Shown here: piece after piece, positions 45,745 through 53,952 of the stretch
Layout: every line of letters begins with the position of its first letter
Position numbering within the stretch: the first letter of the stretch is position 1
Assembly (NCBI RefSeq): GCF_000336635.1
Contig: NZ_AOLY01000009.1
Span: forward strand, 144,777 to 208,776
Length of the DNA stretch: 64,000 nucleotides
Reading direction: 5' to 3'
From: Haloarcula japonica DSM 6131
Lineage (GTDB): Archaea > Halobacteriota > Halobacteria > Halobacteriales > Haloarculaceae
Made by a program: the position numbers and the translations under genes
Notes under the pieces: model-generated
Told to the model about the DNA's origin: nothing
The model's database searches: none
Seen by the model: only the letters and a program-made list of their open reading frames with translations

Positions 45745-46800
45745 ATGTCGGGAATGTCTCAGAACCACACAGACCGGTCGTCTTCGGAAGACATCGAGTG
45801 GTGCTACGATGCCGTCCATCGTGTGTCGCGGACGTTTAGTCTCACGATCTCGGAACTCAACGAACCGATGGCCCGGGACATCTGTCTGGGCTACCTTCTC
45901 TGTCGTGTGGCTGATACGATTGAGGACGCCGGTCATCTCCCTCCAGCGGTGCAGACCGAACTCCTGCAGACGTACAGTCGCTCGCTCGAACCGTCGAGTG
46001 GGACAACTGTGTCGTCGTTCCACGATGCTGTCGAGGAGTGGATCCCCACGACGACGAACGCCGACTGGGAAGTCGTCGAGAATGCGGGCCGTATCGTCGA
46101 CGTGTTTCACACGCTCGACGACCACTCCACACAGAGCATCCGCGGGCCGGTCCGGGAACTCGTCGACGGGATGGCGATGTTCGTCGACCGCTACGCCGAC
46201 GCGGGCGGACTGCGAATCAAGACGCTCGATGAACTCGAAGAGTACTGCTGGTACGCTGCCGGGACAGTCGGTACGCTGGTGACCGGGCTGGTCTCCCACG
46301 AAGCCACCGACGAGCAGATCGCTCAGATGGAGGAAAACGCCCGGTCGTTCGCCCTGCTGCTCCAACTCGTCAACGTCGCCAAGGACGCCGCGACGGACAT
46401 GGAGGAGGAAAACAACGTCTACCTTCCGCTTGAACTGCTCCACGAACAGGGACTCGACCATAGCGACGTGAGCGACACCGACAACGTCGACTCGCTGGTC
46501 CCCGTCATCGAGCAGGTCACCGAGCGGGCGGAGGGGTACCTCGACGACGCGCAGGCGTGGCTCGAAGCCATGCCCGAAACCCGCGGCAACACCCTCTCAG
46601 CGTGGGCCATTCCGTTCCTGCTCGCGGTCGGGACGATCCGTGAACTCCGCGAACGACCCGCCGACGTCATCGAACAGGGCAATGTCAAGATCTCCCGCGA
46701 GGAAGTTCACTCCGTGACACAGCAGTTCGGCGGCGACGGCGACCCCTCTATCGGGGAACTACGGGCCAAAATCCGCCAACAGCCGCTTCATCAGTACTGA
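45745..46800 (+). CDS. Squalene/phytoene synthase family enzyme, probably squalene synthase
   Basis: 351 aa from the ATG at 45745; the ATG at 45754 is also possible. The first Asp-rich motif is LCRVADTIEDAG and the second NVAKDAATDMEEENNVYLP, giving a DTxED and DxxxD pair for binding prenyl diphosphates. RTFSLTISELN near the N-terminus and YCWYAAGTVGTLVTGL are also characteristic. It joins two prenyl diphosphates head to head. The second motif and EENNVYLPLELL favour squalene over phytoene synthesis. A TATA-like TTTTTATC lies about 25 bp upstream, suggesting a leaderless message. Confidence 0.82.
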   Translation: MSGMSQNHTDRSSSEDIEWCYDAVHRVSRTFSLTISELNEPMARDICLGYLLCRVADTIEDAGHLPPAVQTELLQTYSRSLEPSSGTTVSSFHDAVEEWIPTTTNADWEVVENAGRIVDVFHTLDDHSTQSIRGPVRELVDGMAMFVDRYADAGGLRIKTLDELEEYCWYAAGTVGTLVTGLVSHEATDEQIAQMEENARSFALLLQLVNVAKDAATDMEEENNVYLPLELLHEQGLDHSDVSDTDNVDSLVPVIEQVTERAEGYLDDAQAWLEAMPETRGNTLSAWAIPFLLAVGTIRELRERPADVIEQGNVKISREEVHSVTQQFGGDGDPSIGELRAKIRQQPLHQY

Positions 46801-46882
46801 CGACCAGCAGAGACATTCCTCTTTTTCGGTCGCATCCGTTGGACCGGCCTTCGTTGTACGCGCACACAGACAGCACCTCGCC

Positions 46883-47341
46883 TTACCTGTGACTGCTGGT
46901 CCCTTCCTCACGCGCGTCGTACTTCTGAACGATTTCGCGGAGCCACCAGAGCTTCAACCCGCCCATCACAATGGTTGCGATTGCTGCGCTGACCGGTCGA
47001 CGACGCCAGGCAGCGTACAGGGCGACGACCGATGCCAGCGCGCCGCCGGTGTTACAGACGTTTGGGTACCCGAGGCCCATGGTCCCGTTGGCCTCTTCCG
47101 TGAGCCACCACCGCTCTGCCAGGACAGCACGGGTCATCCAGGCGTCCTCAGTCTCGGGCGGGACGAACAGGACTGGATTGACCAGCGTCCACAGGCAGGC
47201 CGCGGTCAAGAGTCGCCAGTCCCGTTGGTACACAGCGTACACGATGACAGCGCCGGTCGGCACACGCGACCAACCGCTCTTCGGATTCGCATGGCGGGCC
47301 CAGAACCAGTCCCACGCGCTGTCTGGTAGCGGTGTTGTCAT
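46883..47341 (-). CDS. DUF6653-like membrane protein
   Basis: 152 aa. The N-terminal WDWFWARHANPKSGWSRV followed by VIVYAVYQRDWRLLTAACLWTLVNPVLF fits small membrane proteins I know as DUF6653. Three or four hydrophobic segments; a further stretch contains RWWLTEEANGTMGLGYPNVCN. Function unknown. Confidence 0.6.
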   Translation of the reverse strand: MTTPLPDSAWDWFWARHANPKSGWSRVPTGAVIVYAVYQRDWRLLTAACLWTLVNPVLFVPPETEDAWMTRAVLAERWWLTEEANGTMGLGYPNVCNTGGALASVVALYAAWRRRPVSAAIATIVMGGLKLWWLREIVQKYDAREEGTSSHR

Positions 47342-47461
47342 GTCCGCCTATCGCTCGCCCCAGCCGATAACACTGCCGCCGGATGGTGTGTGGCATAACA
47401 GCGACCCGATCCGATTGTCCGGGGACAGAACACTCATGTCTGCCCTGTGTGAACGCCGTCT

Positions 47462-48703
47462 ATGGCCACAGCGGCGTCGGGACTCTCCGAGCCACAGGTA
47501 CTCGCCCGGACGAAAGACCGGCTGTTTTCGGACCGCGAGGACGCCTACGTCGTCGCGGACACGCAGTTCGCACAGCGGCGCTGGCTGGACGAGACGCCCA
47601 TCGAGGCGTCCGTACAGGCGACGCTCGCGCCGTTCAACCACGTCCGTGTCGGAACAGGCTATCCCGATCTCGTCGGCGTGCAGGCGCTCTCGACGGACCT
47701 GCTGTCTGTCGACCGGCTCGGTGACCGGCCGCCATTGATCGCTGTCGAGGCGAAGGGGTACACGGGCAACGGTGGCGTCGATGCCGAGCGCGGCGTCGTC
47801 CAGGCCCATGACCGGCTGAACGAGGCCAACGTGGCTTTCCTGACCGCGCCCCTGAGTGGTATCTCCACCGCCGCCCGGACGATGGCCCGCGAGCTAAACG
47901 TCGGCGTACTGGGCGTCGAATCCGACGGCTCAGTCGCGGTTCTGGAACGGCCACGGGTAGTTGGCCACGGGTCGATGGACGCCGCATCGGCCATCCGGTT
48001 TCAGGCCAGCGCCCAGGGCGTCGCTGACCAGAATTTCGGGCTCAATCACCCGAAGAACTACATCGCAGTGCCGTTAGCTGTCCACCACGACGGCGACGCA
48101 CGGGACCTGCTTGCGTCCCACGTCGTCGGAGCCGTCGACGGAGCTCTTGCCGGCGCTACGTTCCTGAACCTGATTGACACTGGGCAGGGATCGCTCACGC
48201 TGACGCCGCTGGGCCGGGAAGTCGTCCGGTTCGCGCTTCGGACGGTCGGCGACGTTGGCACTGCCCTCCGGCGGTTCGAGGACTGGCAGCGCTCTCGCAG
48301 GCGATTTATCGACATCGCACCACAGTGGGGTCAGCTCGTCCGTCGCGTCGTCTCCGACTACCCGGCCACGGAACTGCTCGTTGACGGGCTCTACGCCTGC
48401 CACCGGGATGGATTCGAATCCCCGTCGCTCGTTGAGTTCGTCGAATACCTCCACGCGCTACACCCCGAGTTCACGGTCGAACTGTTCCTGCGTGGCGACG
48501 AGGCGGTTCGCCAGCGGGTACTGACCGGTGAGGGGGAGCTCCGTCACTCGGAACTCACCGACGGCAGCGTCTACCACTCCCCGACCGTGTTCCAGCTAAA
48601 GGCGATCTACTACCACGCCGGTATCGTGACTGAACGGGGCGCAGAACCCTCGAACCTCGACCCCGAGACCGACGAGTGGGCGCTGTGTGACCCGCTTGCG
48701 TAG
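47462..48703 (+). CDS. Conserved haloarchaeal protein with PD-(D/E)XK nuclease-like motif
   Basis: 413 aa. GTGYPDLVGVQAL (Pro68-Asp69) is followed 27 residues later by PLIAVEAKGYTG (Glu96-x-Lys98), the PD...(D/E)xK arrangement of restriction-endonuclease-fold enzymes, with a preceding helix. Residues about 180-400 are helical with winged-helix-like parts (FLNLIDTGQGSLTLTPLGREVVRF). No methylase, helicase or other defence gene is adjacent. DNA repair, defence or an inactive DNA-binding role are all possible. Confidence 0.6.
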   Translation: MATAASGLSEPQVLARTKDRLFSDREDAYVVADTQFAQRRWLDETPIEASVQATLAPFNHVRVGTGYPDLVGVQALSTDLLSVDRLGDRPPLIAVEAKGYTGNGGVDAERGVVQAHDRLNEANVAFLTAPLSGISTAARTMARELNVGVLGVESDGSVAVLERPRVVGHGSMDAASAIRFQASAQGVADQNFGLNHPKNYIAVPLAVHHDGDARDLLASHVVGAVDGALAGATFLNLIDTGQGSLTLTPLGREVVRFALRTVGDVGTALRRFEDWQRSRRRFIDIAPQWGQLVRRVVSDYPATELLVDGLYACHRDGFESPSLVEFVEYLHALHPEFTVELFLRGDEAVRQRVLTGEGELRHSELTDGSVYHSPTVFQLKAIYYHAGIVTERGAEPSNLDPETDEWALCDPLA

Positions 48704-48778
48704 CGGCGAGCGTCCAGCCGCTCCAGTAGCTCTACCGACACATAACCCTGAAACGTGGGTAGCCCCTACAGTGATACA

Positions 48779-49156
48779 ATGTCCCAAACCCTGGAGCTCC
48801 CCAACGGTGATGTCGTCTCACCGGACGACGTGTTTTGCTACAACGACTATCCGTACCGGCTCGTCTGGCTCGACGGCGACACCCACGAGTTCGCGCTCTC
48901 CCCACTGTACTGGGGCGACAGCGGCATGGACATCCCGTTCCACGACCGTGAGGCGCTGGTCGACCAGTGGGAGGTCGATTCACAGGGCCGAATGACGGCT
49001 GAGGAGTGGTCGGACTGGCTCGACGACGCGATGGAGGACCACCGCTACAGCGACGACGAGGTCGCGTCGCTCGCGGCAGAACTACCGACGGAGTGGGACG
49101 CCGACGGCGGGGACTCGGACTCCGGCGGCAGCATTCGGGACCGCCTCGGACTGTAA
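48779..49156 (+). CDS. Conserved acidic hypothetical protein
   Basis: 125 aa from the ATG at 48779 (MSQTLELPNGDVV). The compact core has DVFCYNDYPYRLVWLDGDTHEFALSPLYWG and a helical middle (TAEEWSDWLDDAMEDHRYSDDEVASLAAEL), then a disordered acidic tail. No family recognised. Lies in the same direction as the TRAM gene. Confidence 0.6.
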   Translation: MSQTLELPNGDVVSPDDVFCYNDYPYRLVWLDGDTHEFALSPLYWGDSGMDIPFHDREALVDQWEVDSQGRMTAEEWSDWLDDAMEDHRYSDDEVASLAAELPTEWDADGGDSDSGGSIRDRLGL

Positions 49157-49210
49157 GCGCTGTCGCCCGAGTCTGAAAGGTATTAATCCGTTCGTCCTGC
49201 AACCCCTTTC

Positions 49211-49558
49211 ATGGAACCACTCTGGCTCGTCGCTGGCGGGGCCGCTCTCGCCGTGGGCCTCACACTGGCGTTTGCGATTACCCGCCGCTCCGGAAGCAGT
49301 GCATCGAAGCGCGCTCATGAAGCCGCACAGGAGCGAGAACCGCCAGTCGAAATCGGTGAGACCTACGAGTTCGGCATCACCGAATTCAGCGACCACCACT
49401 CCGGAGACCGCGTCGCCGTCGGGAAAGTGGAGGGGTTCGTCCTGTTCACCGAGGACGTGCCGTCGTCGGTGTCGGCCGGTGACGTGATCCGGGCGAAGGT
49501 GCTGTCGTTCAACCGGGATCACACCTCCGCCGACGCTCGGTTCGTCGAACGCGCGTGA
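49211..49558 (+). CDS. Membrane-anchored TRAM-domain protein
   Basis: 115 aa. A single N-terminal membrane segment (about residues 5-24) and a short linker precede a TRAM beta-barrel (GETYEFGITEFSDHHSGDRVAVGKVEGFVLF... GDVIRAKVLSFNRDHTSADARFV). TRAM domains bind RNA; archaeal stand-alone TRAM proteins can act as RNA chaperones. Tethering one to the membrane is unusual and might localise RNA or ribosomes there; this is inference. Confidence 0.75.
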   Translation: MEPLWLVAGGAALAVGLTLAFAITRRSGSSASKRAHEAAQEREPPVEIGETYEFGITEFSDHHSGDRVAVGKVEGFVLFTEDVPSSVSAGDVIRAKVLSFNRDHTSADARFVERA

Positions 49559-49666
49559 GCGAAGGGAACAGGTAGGCGTTTCGGCGAGGCGCGTTCCAGT
49601 CGACGCCGACTAGCTCGTCCCGACGGAGGGAGAAACGGATATGTGCCTACCACAATAAATTAGCCC

Positions 49667-50281
49667 ATGAGCGAATCGGACGGGCAGAACACGCCACAGG
49701 ACACCCGCGAGGTCATTATGGAGGCCACCTTTCGGGCGCTGAGCAAGCACGGCTACAAGGACTTGCGGGTCCGGGACATCGGCGATGAGATGGATATGTC
49801 CCGGCAAGTGATCCACTATCATTTCGACGGCAAGTACGACCTGATCTCTTCGTTTTTGGAGTACGTCATCGATCAGTACGAGGGCAGCGTCGAAGTTGAC
49901 GACGAAACCGACCCCCGCACAGAACTCGATGTCCGGATCGACCGGTGCCTGTTCGGCCCGGAGTTCGACGGCTTCTCGCACTGGGACCGGATGAAGGTGT
50001 ACCACGAACTGTACGCCTATGCACAAAACGACGACGACCACAGGGCGCTGTTCAACGAGCACTACGACCGCCTTCGAGAGAGCATCGCCAGGGTCATTGA
50101 GGACGGGATCGAACAGGGCGCGTTTCGCGACGTCGACGCCGAACTGATGGGCCAGCTCATCACGGACGTGATTCACGCGGCCCGCGGCCGGCGGATCGCC
50201 CTCGGCCACGAGGACGCACCCGACGAAGCCAAGCGCGCTATCAACGAGTTCATCCTCGACTCGCTGTACCCGCCGCAGTAG
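49667..50281 (+). CDS. TetR/AcrR-family transcriptional regulator
   Basis: 204 aa. The N-terminal HTH is VIMEATFRALSKHGYKDLRVRDIGDEMDMSRQVIHYHFDGKYDLISSFLEYV, a textbook TetR DNA-binding region. The C-terminal helical half is the presumed ligand domain. It reads towards the convergent DoxX gene 22 bp away. The target is unknown; the pirin/flavoprotein palindromes nearby are possible but not shown. Confidence 0.9.
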   Translation: MSESDGQNTPQDTREVIMEATFRALSKHGYKDLRVRDIGDEMDMSRQVIHYHFDGKYDLISSFLEYVIDQYEGSVEVDDETDPRTELDVRIDRCLFGPEFDGFSHWDRMKVYHELYAYAQNDDDHRALFNEHYDRLRESIARVIEDGIEQGAFRDVDAELMGQLITDVIHAARGRRIALGHEDAPDEAKRAINEFILDSLYPPQ

Positions 50282-50302
50282 ACGGGGACGGAAAAGACAG
50301 CG

Positions 50303-50716
50303 TTAGACGGGACTGATACCGACGCTGAGCGCCCACGTTCCGGTTGCGGACGCCGCGACGACGAGCGCCCCGCCGGCGAGGGTCACGTTCTTCAGGAAGC
50401 TGTTCAGCTCGTCCTGCCGGTCCTCGTCCGGGACGGCCCAGAAGTCGTGCATCGCAACCGCTGAGACGATCAGGAACGCCGCGAGAGCGACCGCCGCGAC
50501 GACCGGGAAGACGCCCACGGTCACGCCGAGCCCGCCGAGAATGAGGAGGGCACCGGACGCGAGGACGGAGAATTTCGGTGCCGGGAGGCCCTTGTACTCG
50601 GCGTAGCCGGCCATCTGTTCGGTCTGCGTGAAGTGGCTCAGTCCGGTGTACGCGAGCACGCCACCGAAGAGGACGCGGCCGACGACGAGCAACACGACAT
50701 TGAGTTCGGGTGCCAT
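50303..50716 (-). CDS. DoxX-family membrane protein
   Basis: 137 aa from the ATG at 50716 (MAPELNVVLLVVGRV). Four membrane segments and the pattern GRVLFGGVLAYTGLSHF, ASGALLILGGLGVTVGVFP and MHDFWAV are typical of DoxX/DUF-like quinone-associated proteins. The family is often linked to redox or sulphur metabolism. It lies between a TetR gene and a flavoprotein gene. Confidence 0.85.
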   Translation of the reverse strand: MAPELNVVLLVVGRVLFGGVLAYTGLSHFTQTEQMAGYAEYKGLPAPKFSVLASGALLILGGLGVTVGVFPVVAAVALAAFLIVSAVAMHDFWAVPDEDRQDELNSFLKNVTLAGGALVVAASATGTWALSVGISPV

Positions 50717-50807
50717 CAGTTGCTCACCACCGGGAGCGCGCGAACGTTTCCAACAGTCCAGTTCGAGAGAGTAGCGGAGTTCATTGTAGGAGAGTCTGAC
50801 TGCATCG

Positions 50808-51368
50808 TTAGAGTTCCGGTACGTCTGACGGCATATCGAAGTCGTGGTAGTACTCGCCTTTCTCCTTCGAGAGAATGTCGAGGACGGCGGCCGCGCCATC
50901 ACCGGCGGCGATGACCGCTTGCCACTTCTCCGCTCGACCCATCGCCCCGGTCGCGTACACGTTCTCGACGGACGTTTCCATGTCGACAGTCACGTCGACG
51001 ACATCCTCATCGGTAAATGCACAGCCGAGGTCCTCGGCGAGGCTTCGGTCGCCACCAGTCGCAAGGACGACGTATTCCGCGGTGTACTCGTCCTCGTCCG
51101 TTGTGAGGACGAATCCGTCGTCGGTCTGTTCGATGGCCGTGACTGCTGTCTCGTACAGCGTCGCGCCGCGGTCACGGGCCTGCCCCCGAGCGATTGTGAG
51201 GAACTCTTCGCCGCTAATGGAGCGCACTGCGGGGTAGTTGAACAGGTGCGCCTTGTGCATCCACGATTCGTCCGTATCGAAGGTGATTGTTTCGAGGTCG
51301 TTCTTCGCAGCATATTGTGCCGCACTCAGGCCGGCGGGGCCGCCGCCGACAACTGCTACATCTGCCAT
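50808..51368 (-). CDS. Short thioredoxin reductase-like FAD protein
   Basis: 186 aa. DVAVVGGGPAGLSAAQYAAK binds FAD at the N-terminus, YVVLATGG and VENVYATGAM are FAD contacts, and the C-terminus is truncated. The redox CxxC and the NADPH domain of thioredoxin reductases (about 310 aa) are missing. It may be a half-size flavoprotein that works with another partner. The promoter holds a palindrome shared with the pirin gene. Confidence 0.8.
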   Translation of the reverse strand: MADVAVVGGGPAGLSAAQYAAKNDLETITFDTDESWMHKAHLFNYPAVRSISGEEFLTIARGQARDRGATLYETAVTAIEQTDDGFVLTTDEDEYTAEYVVLATGGDRSLAEDLGCAFTDEDVVDVTVDMETSVENVYATGAMGRAEKWQAVIAAGDGAAAVLDILSKEKGEYYHDFDMPSDVPEL

Positions 51369-51398
51369 GCCTCACAGTACGGACCGCCCACAGAAGAG

Positions 51399-51416
51399 TT
51401 TTACCATCTGGTAAAA
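51399..51416 (-). promoter_or_regulatory. Palindrome TTTTACC-ATCT-GGTAAAA in the flavoprotein promoter
   Basis: A perfect 18-bp inverted repeat 31-48 bp upstream of the flavoprotein ATG (51368), in the TATA region. The same TTTACC-N4-GGTAAA design is found before the pirin gene. Confidence 0.65.
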
Positions 51417-51464
51417 TATAGTCGAAGCCGCACGTCTGGCCCTGAGATAGCCCGCACCGCCTAC

Positions 51465-52214
51465 CTACAGGACGTACGGGCCGCGCTGTCGGATCGGCTC
51501 GCCGTGCGGGCGGCCCGAGACGGCGACGACACGAAGCGACTCATCGCTTTGGAGCGTCACCGACCGCGAGTCAGTTGCTGGCAGGAAATCACCGTCAGTG
51601 AACGACTGTCCTGCGACCGTTCCGCTACCGGAGACACCATAGAGAAATCCGGACCACTCCGCCGGGACCGACCATGTCCACGCGTCGGCCACAGATACAT
51701 CCAGATACTCCATCGGCGTGTGGAGGCTGATCGGCGAACCCTCGCCGATAACCGTCGTGATCGTCGCGCCACCCTGTTCCGCTGTCGGCAGCGCGTCGGC
51801 CGTTGCATCGCCGTAGTCCGGCTCGGTGTCCTTCTTGGCCTGCGGCAGATTCACCCAGAGCTGTAGTCCCGTACAGGCCTGCCCGTCGGCGGGGAATTCG
51901 GAGTGACGTATCCCGCTACCGGTCGTGATACGCATCGCATCGTTCTCATATGCGGTGTTTGCGACACCGAGCGAGTCCTCGTGTTCCATTCCACCCTCGA
52001 TCATGTACGAGACGATCTCGAACCCGCGGTGGGGGTGCATCGGGAACCCCTTGTCGGGGTCGATGTAGAACTGCTCGAACAGAACAAACGGGTCCAGATT
52101 GTCCGGATAGCTCTCCGTCGGAAACGCACGGGTCGAATTCACGCCCGTCCCATGCCGGACTCTCTCTCCGGATAGCGGCCCGTCAGTCGACGCCTGCGAT
52201 TCGCTCTCGGTCAT
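51465..52214 (-). CDS. Pirin-family protein
   Basis: 249 aa bicupin. FEQFYIDPDKGFPMHPHRGFEIVSYMIEG carries the first metal-binding His pair, and HEDSLG with SGIRHSEFP the others, as in pirins with Fe-binding N-terminal cupin. Some pirins act as quercetinases or redox sensors; function here is unknown. Directly downstream of a promoter palindrome matching that of the flavoprotein gene. Confidence 0.88.
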   Translation of the reverse strand: MTESESQASTDGPLSGERVRHGTGVNSTRAFPTESYPDNLDPFVLFEQFYIDPDKGFPMHPHRGFEIVSYMIEGGMEHEDSLGVANTAYENDAMRITTGSGIRHSEFPADGQACTGLQLWVNLPQAKKDTEPDYGDATADALPTAEQGGATITTVIGEGSPISLHTPMEYLDVSVADAWTWSVPAEWSGFLYGVSGSGTVAGQSFTDGDFLPATDSRSVTLQSDESLRVVAVSGRPHGEPIRQRGPYVL

Positions 52215-52225
52215 ACTTACCGTTG

Positions 52226-52241
52226 TTTACCGAACGGTAAA
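52226..52241 (-). promoter_or_regulatory. Palindrome TTTACC-GAAC-GGTAAA in the pirin promoter
   Basis: A perfect 16-bp inverted repeat 12-27 bp upstream of the pirin ATG, overlapping the presumed TATA/transcription start. A further TTACC half-site lies at 52217-52221. Sharing with the flavoprotein promoter suggests a common repressor. Confidence 0.65.
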
Positions 52242-52426
52242 AGTTGTCGGGACTGAAGCACAACCAACCGCTATCTGTACACCTGTGGCGCTAAGACAAC
52301 GGTCACAGCTTCGTGATGCGCTAACTGTGGCTGCTTCTGGATAGGGTTACGGTGTAGCAACTCATCGTTACGAGAGCGGTTCCAGAAACACATACGGTTT
52401 CCTTCAAAAGTGTGCAGTGCGCGGAT

Positions 52427-52500
52427 GGGTTGGGGCGGATTCGAACCGCCGACTTCCTCCGTGTGAAGGAGGTATCATAACCGAACTAGATCACCAACCC
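52427..52500 (-). tRNA. tRNA-Val (anticodon CAC)
   Basis: The reverse complement is 74 nt with paired acceptor ends (GGGTTGG with CCAACCC), a CCTCC/GGAGG anticodon stem around TTCACAC, and a GGTTCGAATCC T-loop region. Anticodon CAC reads GUG valine codons. CCA not encoded. Very similar to the Val(GAC) tRNA at 4213-4286. Confidence 0.95.
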
Positions 52501-52548
52501 GATGCACTCCGTTCTATTCGAGCGCATCCCTTAAGAATTGCTTTCCGA

Positions 52549-52818
52549 CTACGCTTCTTGCTCTTCCTTACTGCGGTACTCACTGATCCTTTCGCGAGCG
52601 TCAGCGATCGCTTCCTCGGCTTCGCCCTCTGCTTTTCCCTGCAGTTCCTTCAGGTCGGCCTTGACAGCCTCCAGTCGGCTAGGTTCTGGCTCTACTTCCT
52701 TCCCGGTGAGTTCCCGGAACCGGTCCTCGACTGGCTCGAGTTCCTCTTTGACGCCCTTGGTGGCGGTTTTGCCGGCGCGCTTCAGGTAGTACCGTGCGTC
52801 TTCGAAGTGTTTGTTCAT
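52549..52818 (-). CDS. Small charged helical protein (DUF7553-like)
   Basis: 89 aa from the ATG at 52818 (MNKHFEDARYYLKRAG). Two amphipathic charged helices (HFEDARYYLKRAGKTATKGVKEELEPVEDRFREL and RLEAVKADLKELQGKAEGEAEEAI) with a Pro break. Similar small haloarchaeal proteins are, as I recall, named DUF7553. No function known. Confidence 0.6.
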   Translation of the reverse strand: MNKHFEDARYYLKRAGKTATKGVKEELEPVEDRFRELTGKEVEPEPSRLEAVKADLKELQGKAEGEAEEAIADARERISEYRSKEEQEA

Positions 52819-52966
52819 ATCTGTCCCTACGCGAAGGACGAATATATCTCTTGTGCCCGGAAAACCATGAGGAACCACAGCTAACCGAGGGACAGCGAGC
52901 GGCCACGATGGTAAACGTGCCCTGCGGGTACGAACTGTTTTGCGCCACCACCTGCAACGGGGAGAT

Positions 52967-53914
52967 ATGTTCACACGGGTGTCGATTCCGACGCCGTTTC
53001 AGGTCGGGCCAGTCAATGCATACATCGCGCGACGGACTATCGTCGATCCGGGACCCGACAGCGAGGAAGCGTGGTCGCGGCTGGTCGAAGCGCTTGAAGC
53101 ACGCGAGCTGTCTCCGGATGACATCGAGCAGGTGCTGGTCACACACCCGCACCCGGACCATTTCGGCATGGCGAACCGGTTCGCCGAGCGGGGGGCTCGT
53201 ATCCTGGCCAGCGAACCGGGAGCAGAAATCATGCGCGATTTCGCGGCACAGCTACACACCGAGCAGTCCTATTTTGCGGATTTCTTCGAGCGCTGTGGCG
53301 TCTCACGCGAGACTGCTGAAACGGTCACACAGCTACCGGAAGCCTTCCTGCCCTACGCCCAGAGCGTCGACACCGACCGCGCGCTGGCGGCCGGTGATAC
53401 CGTCACCGTCGACGACACAGAACTCACGGTCGACACCGTCCAGGGACATTCTGCGGGCGAAATCATCTTCTCATATGAGTTTCAGGGCCGCCGTGAAGCG
53501 GTCGTCGGCGACAACGTGCTCGGCGATATCACGCCCAATCCGTTCCTCCAGATACCCGACGAGAGCGGGACGCGCCCGAAGGTGTTACCCGCATTTAACG
53601 ACTCGCTGCGATGGCTCCGCGAGCAGGGTCACGACCGATTTCTCACTGGCCACCGCGAGCCCGTCGAATCACCGCAGGAACGCATCGACGACATACTCGT
53701 GGAACACGACCAGCGCACCGCGGAGGTCGCCGACATCGTCTCCGGCGGAACGACAACACCCAGTGACGTGATGACGGCGTTGTTCGGCGATCTGCCTGCC
53801 ACGGAATACTTTGCCGGGATGAGCGAGGCTGTCGGCCACCTGGATGTACTCGAAGTCACTGACCGAGTCGAGAAGCGCGAGAGCGGCGGCGTGTTCGTCT
53901 ACGAGTCGGCGTAA
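52967..53914 (+). CDS. MBL-fold metallo-hydrolase
   Basis: 315 aa from the ATG at 52967 (MFTRVSIPTPF). The metal motif is VLVTHPHPDHFGMA (HxHxDH), with further ligands in VQGHSAGE, VVGDNVLG and LTGHREPV. The two-metal beta-lactamase fold is followed by a helical C-terminal part (VMTALFGDLPATEYFAGMSEAVGHLDVL) as in LACTB2/glyoxalase II-like hydrolases. Thioester, nucleotide or RNA substrates are possible. Confidence 0.88.
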   Translation: MFTRVSIPTPFQVGPVNAYIARRTIVDPGPDSEEAWSRLVEALEARELSPDDIEQVLVTHPHPDHFGMANRFAERGARILASEPGAEIMRDFAAQLHTEQSYFADFFERCGVSRETAETVTQLPEAFLPYAQSVDTDRALAAGDTVTVDDTELTVDTVQGHSAGEIIFSYEFQGRREAVVGDNVLGDITPNPFLQIPDESGTRPKVLPAFNDSLRWLREQGHDRFLTGHREPVESPQERIDDILVEHDQRTAEVADIVSGGTTTPSDVMTALFGDLPATEYFAGMSEAVGHLDVLEVTDRVEKRESGGVFVYESA

Positions 53915-53952
53915 CCTCGCTACTGTGAGACAGAAAACAGCCAGGCGTCAGA

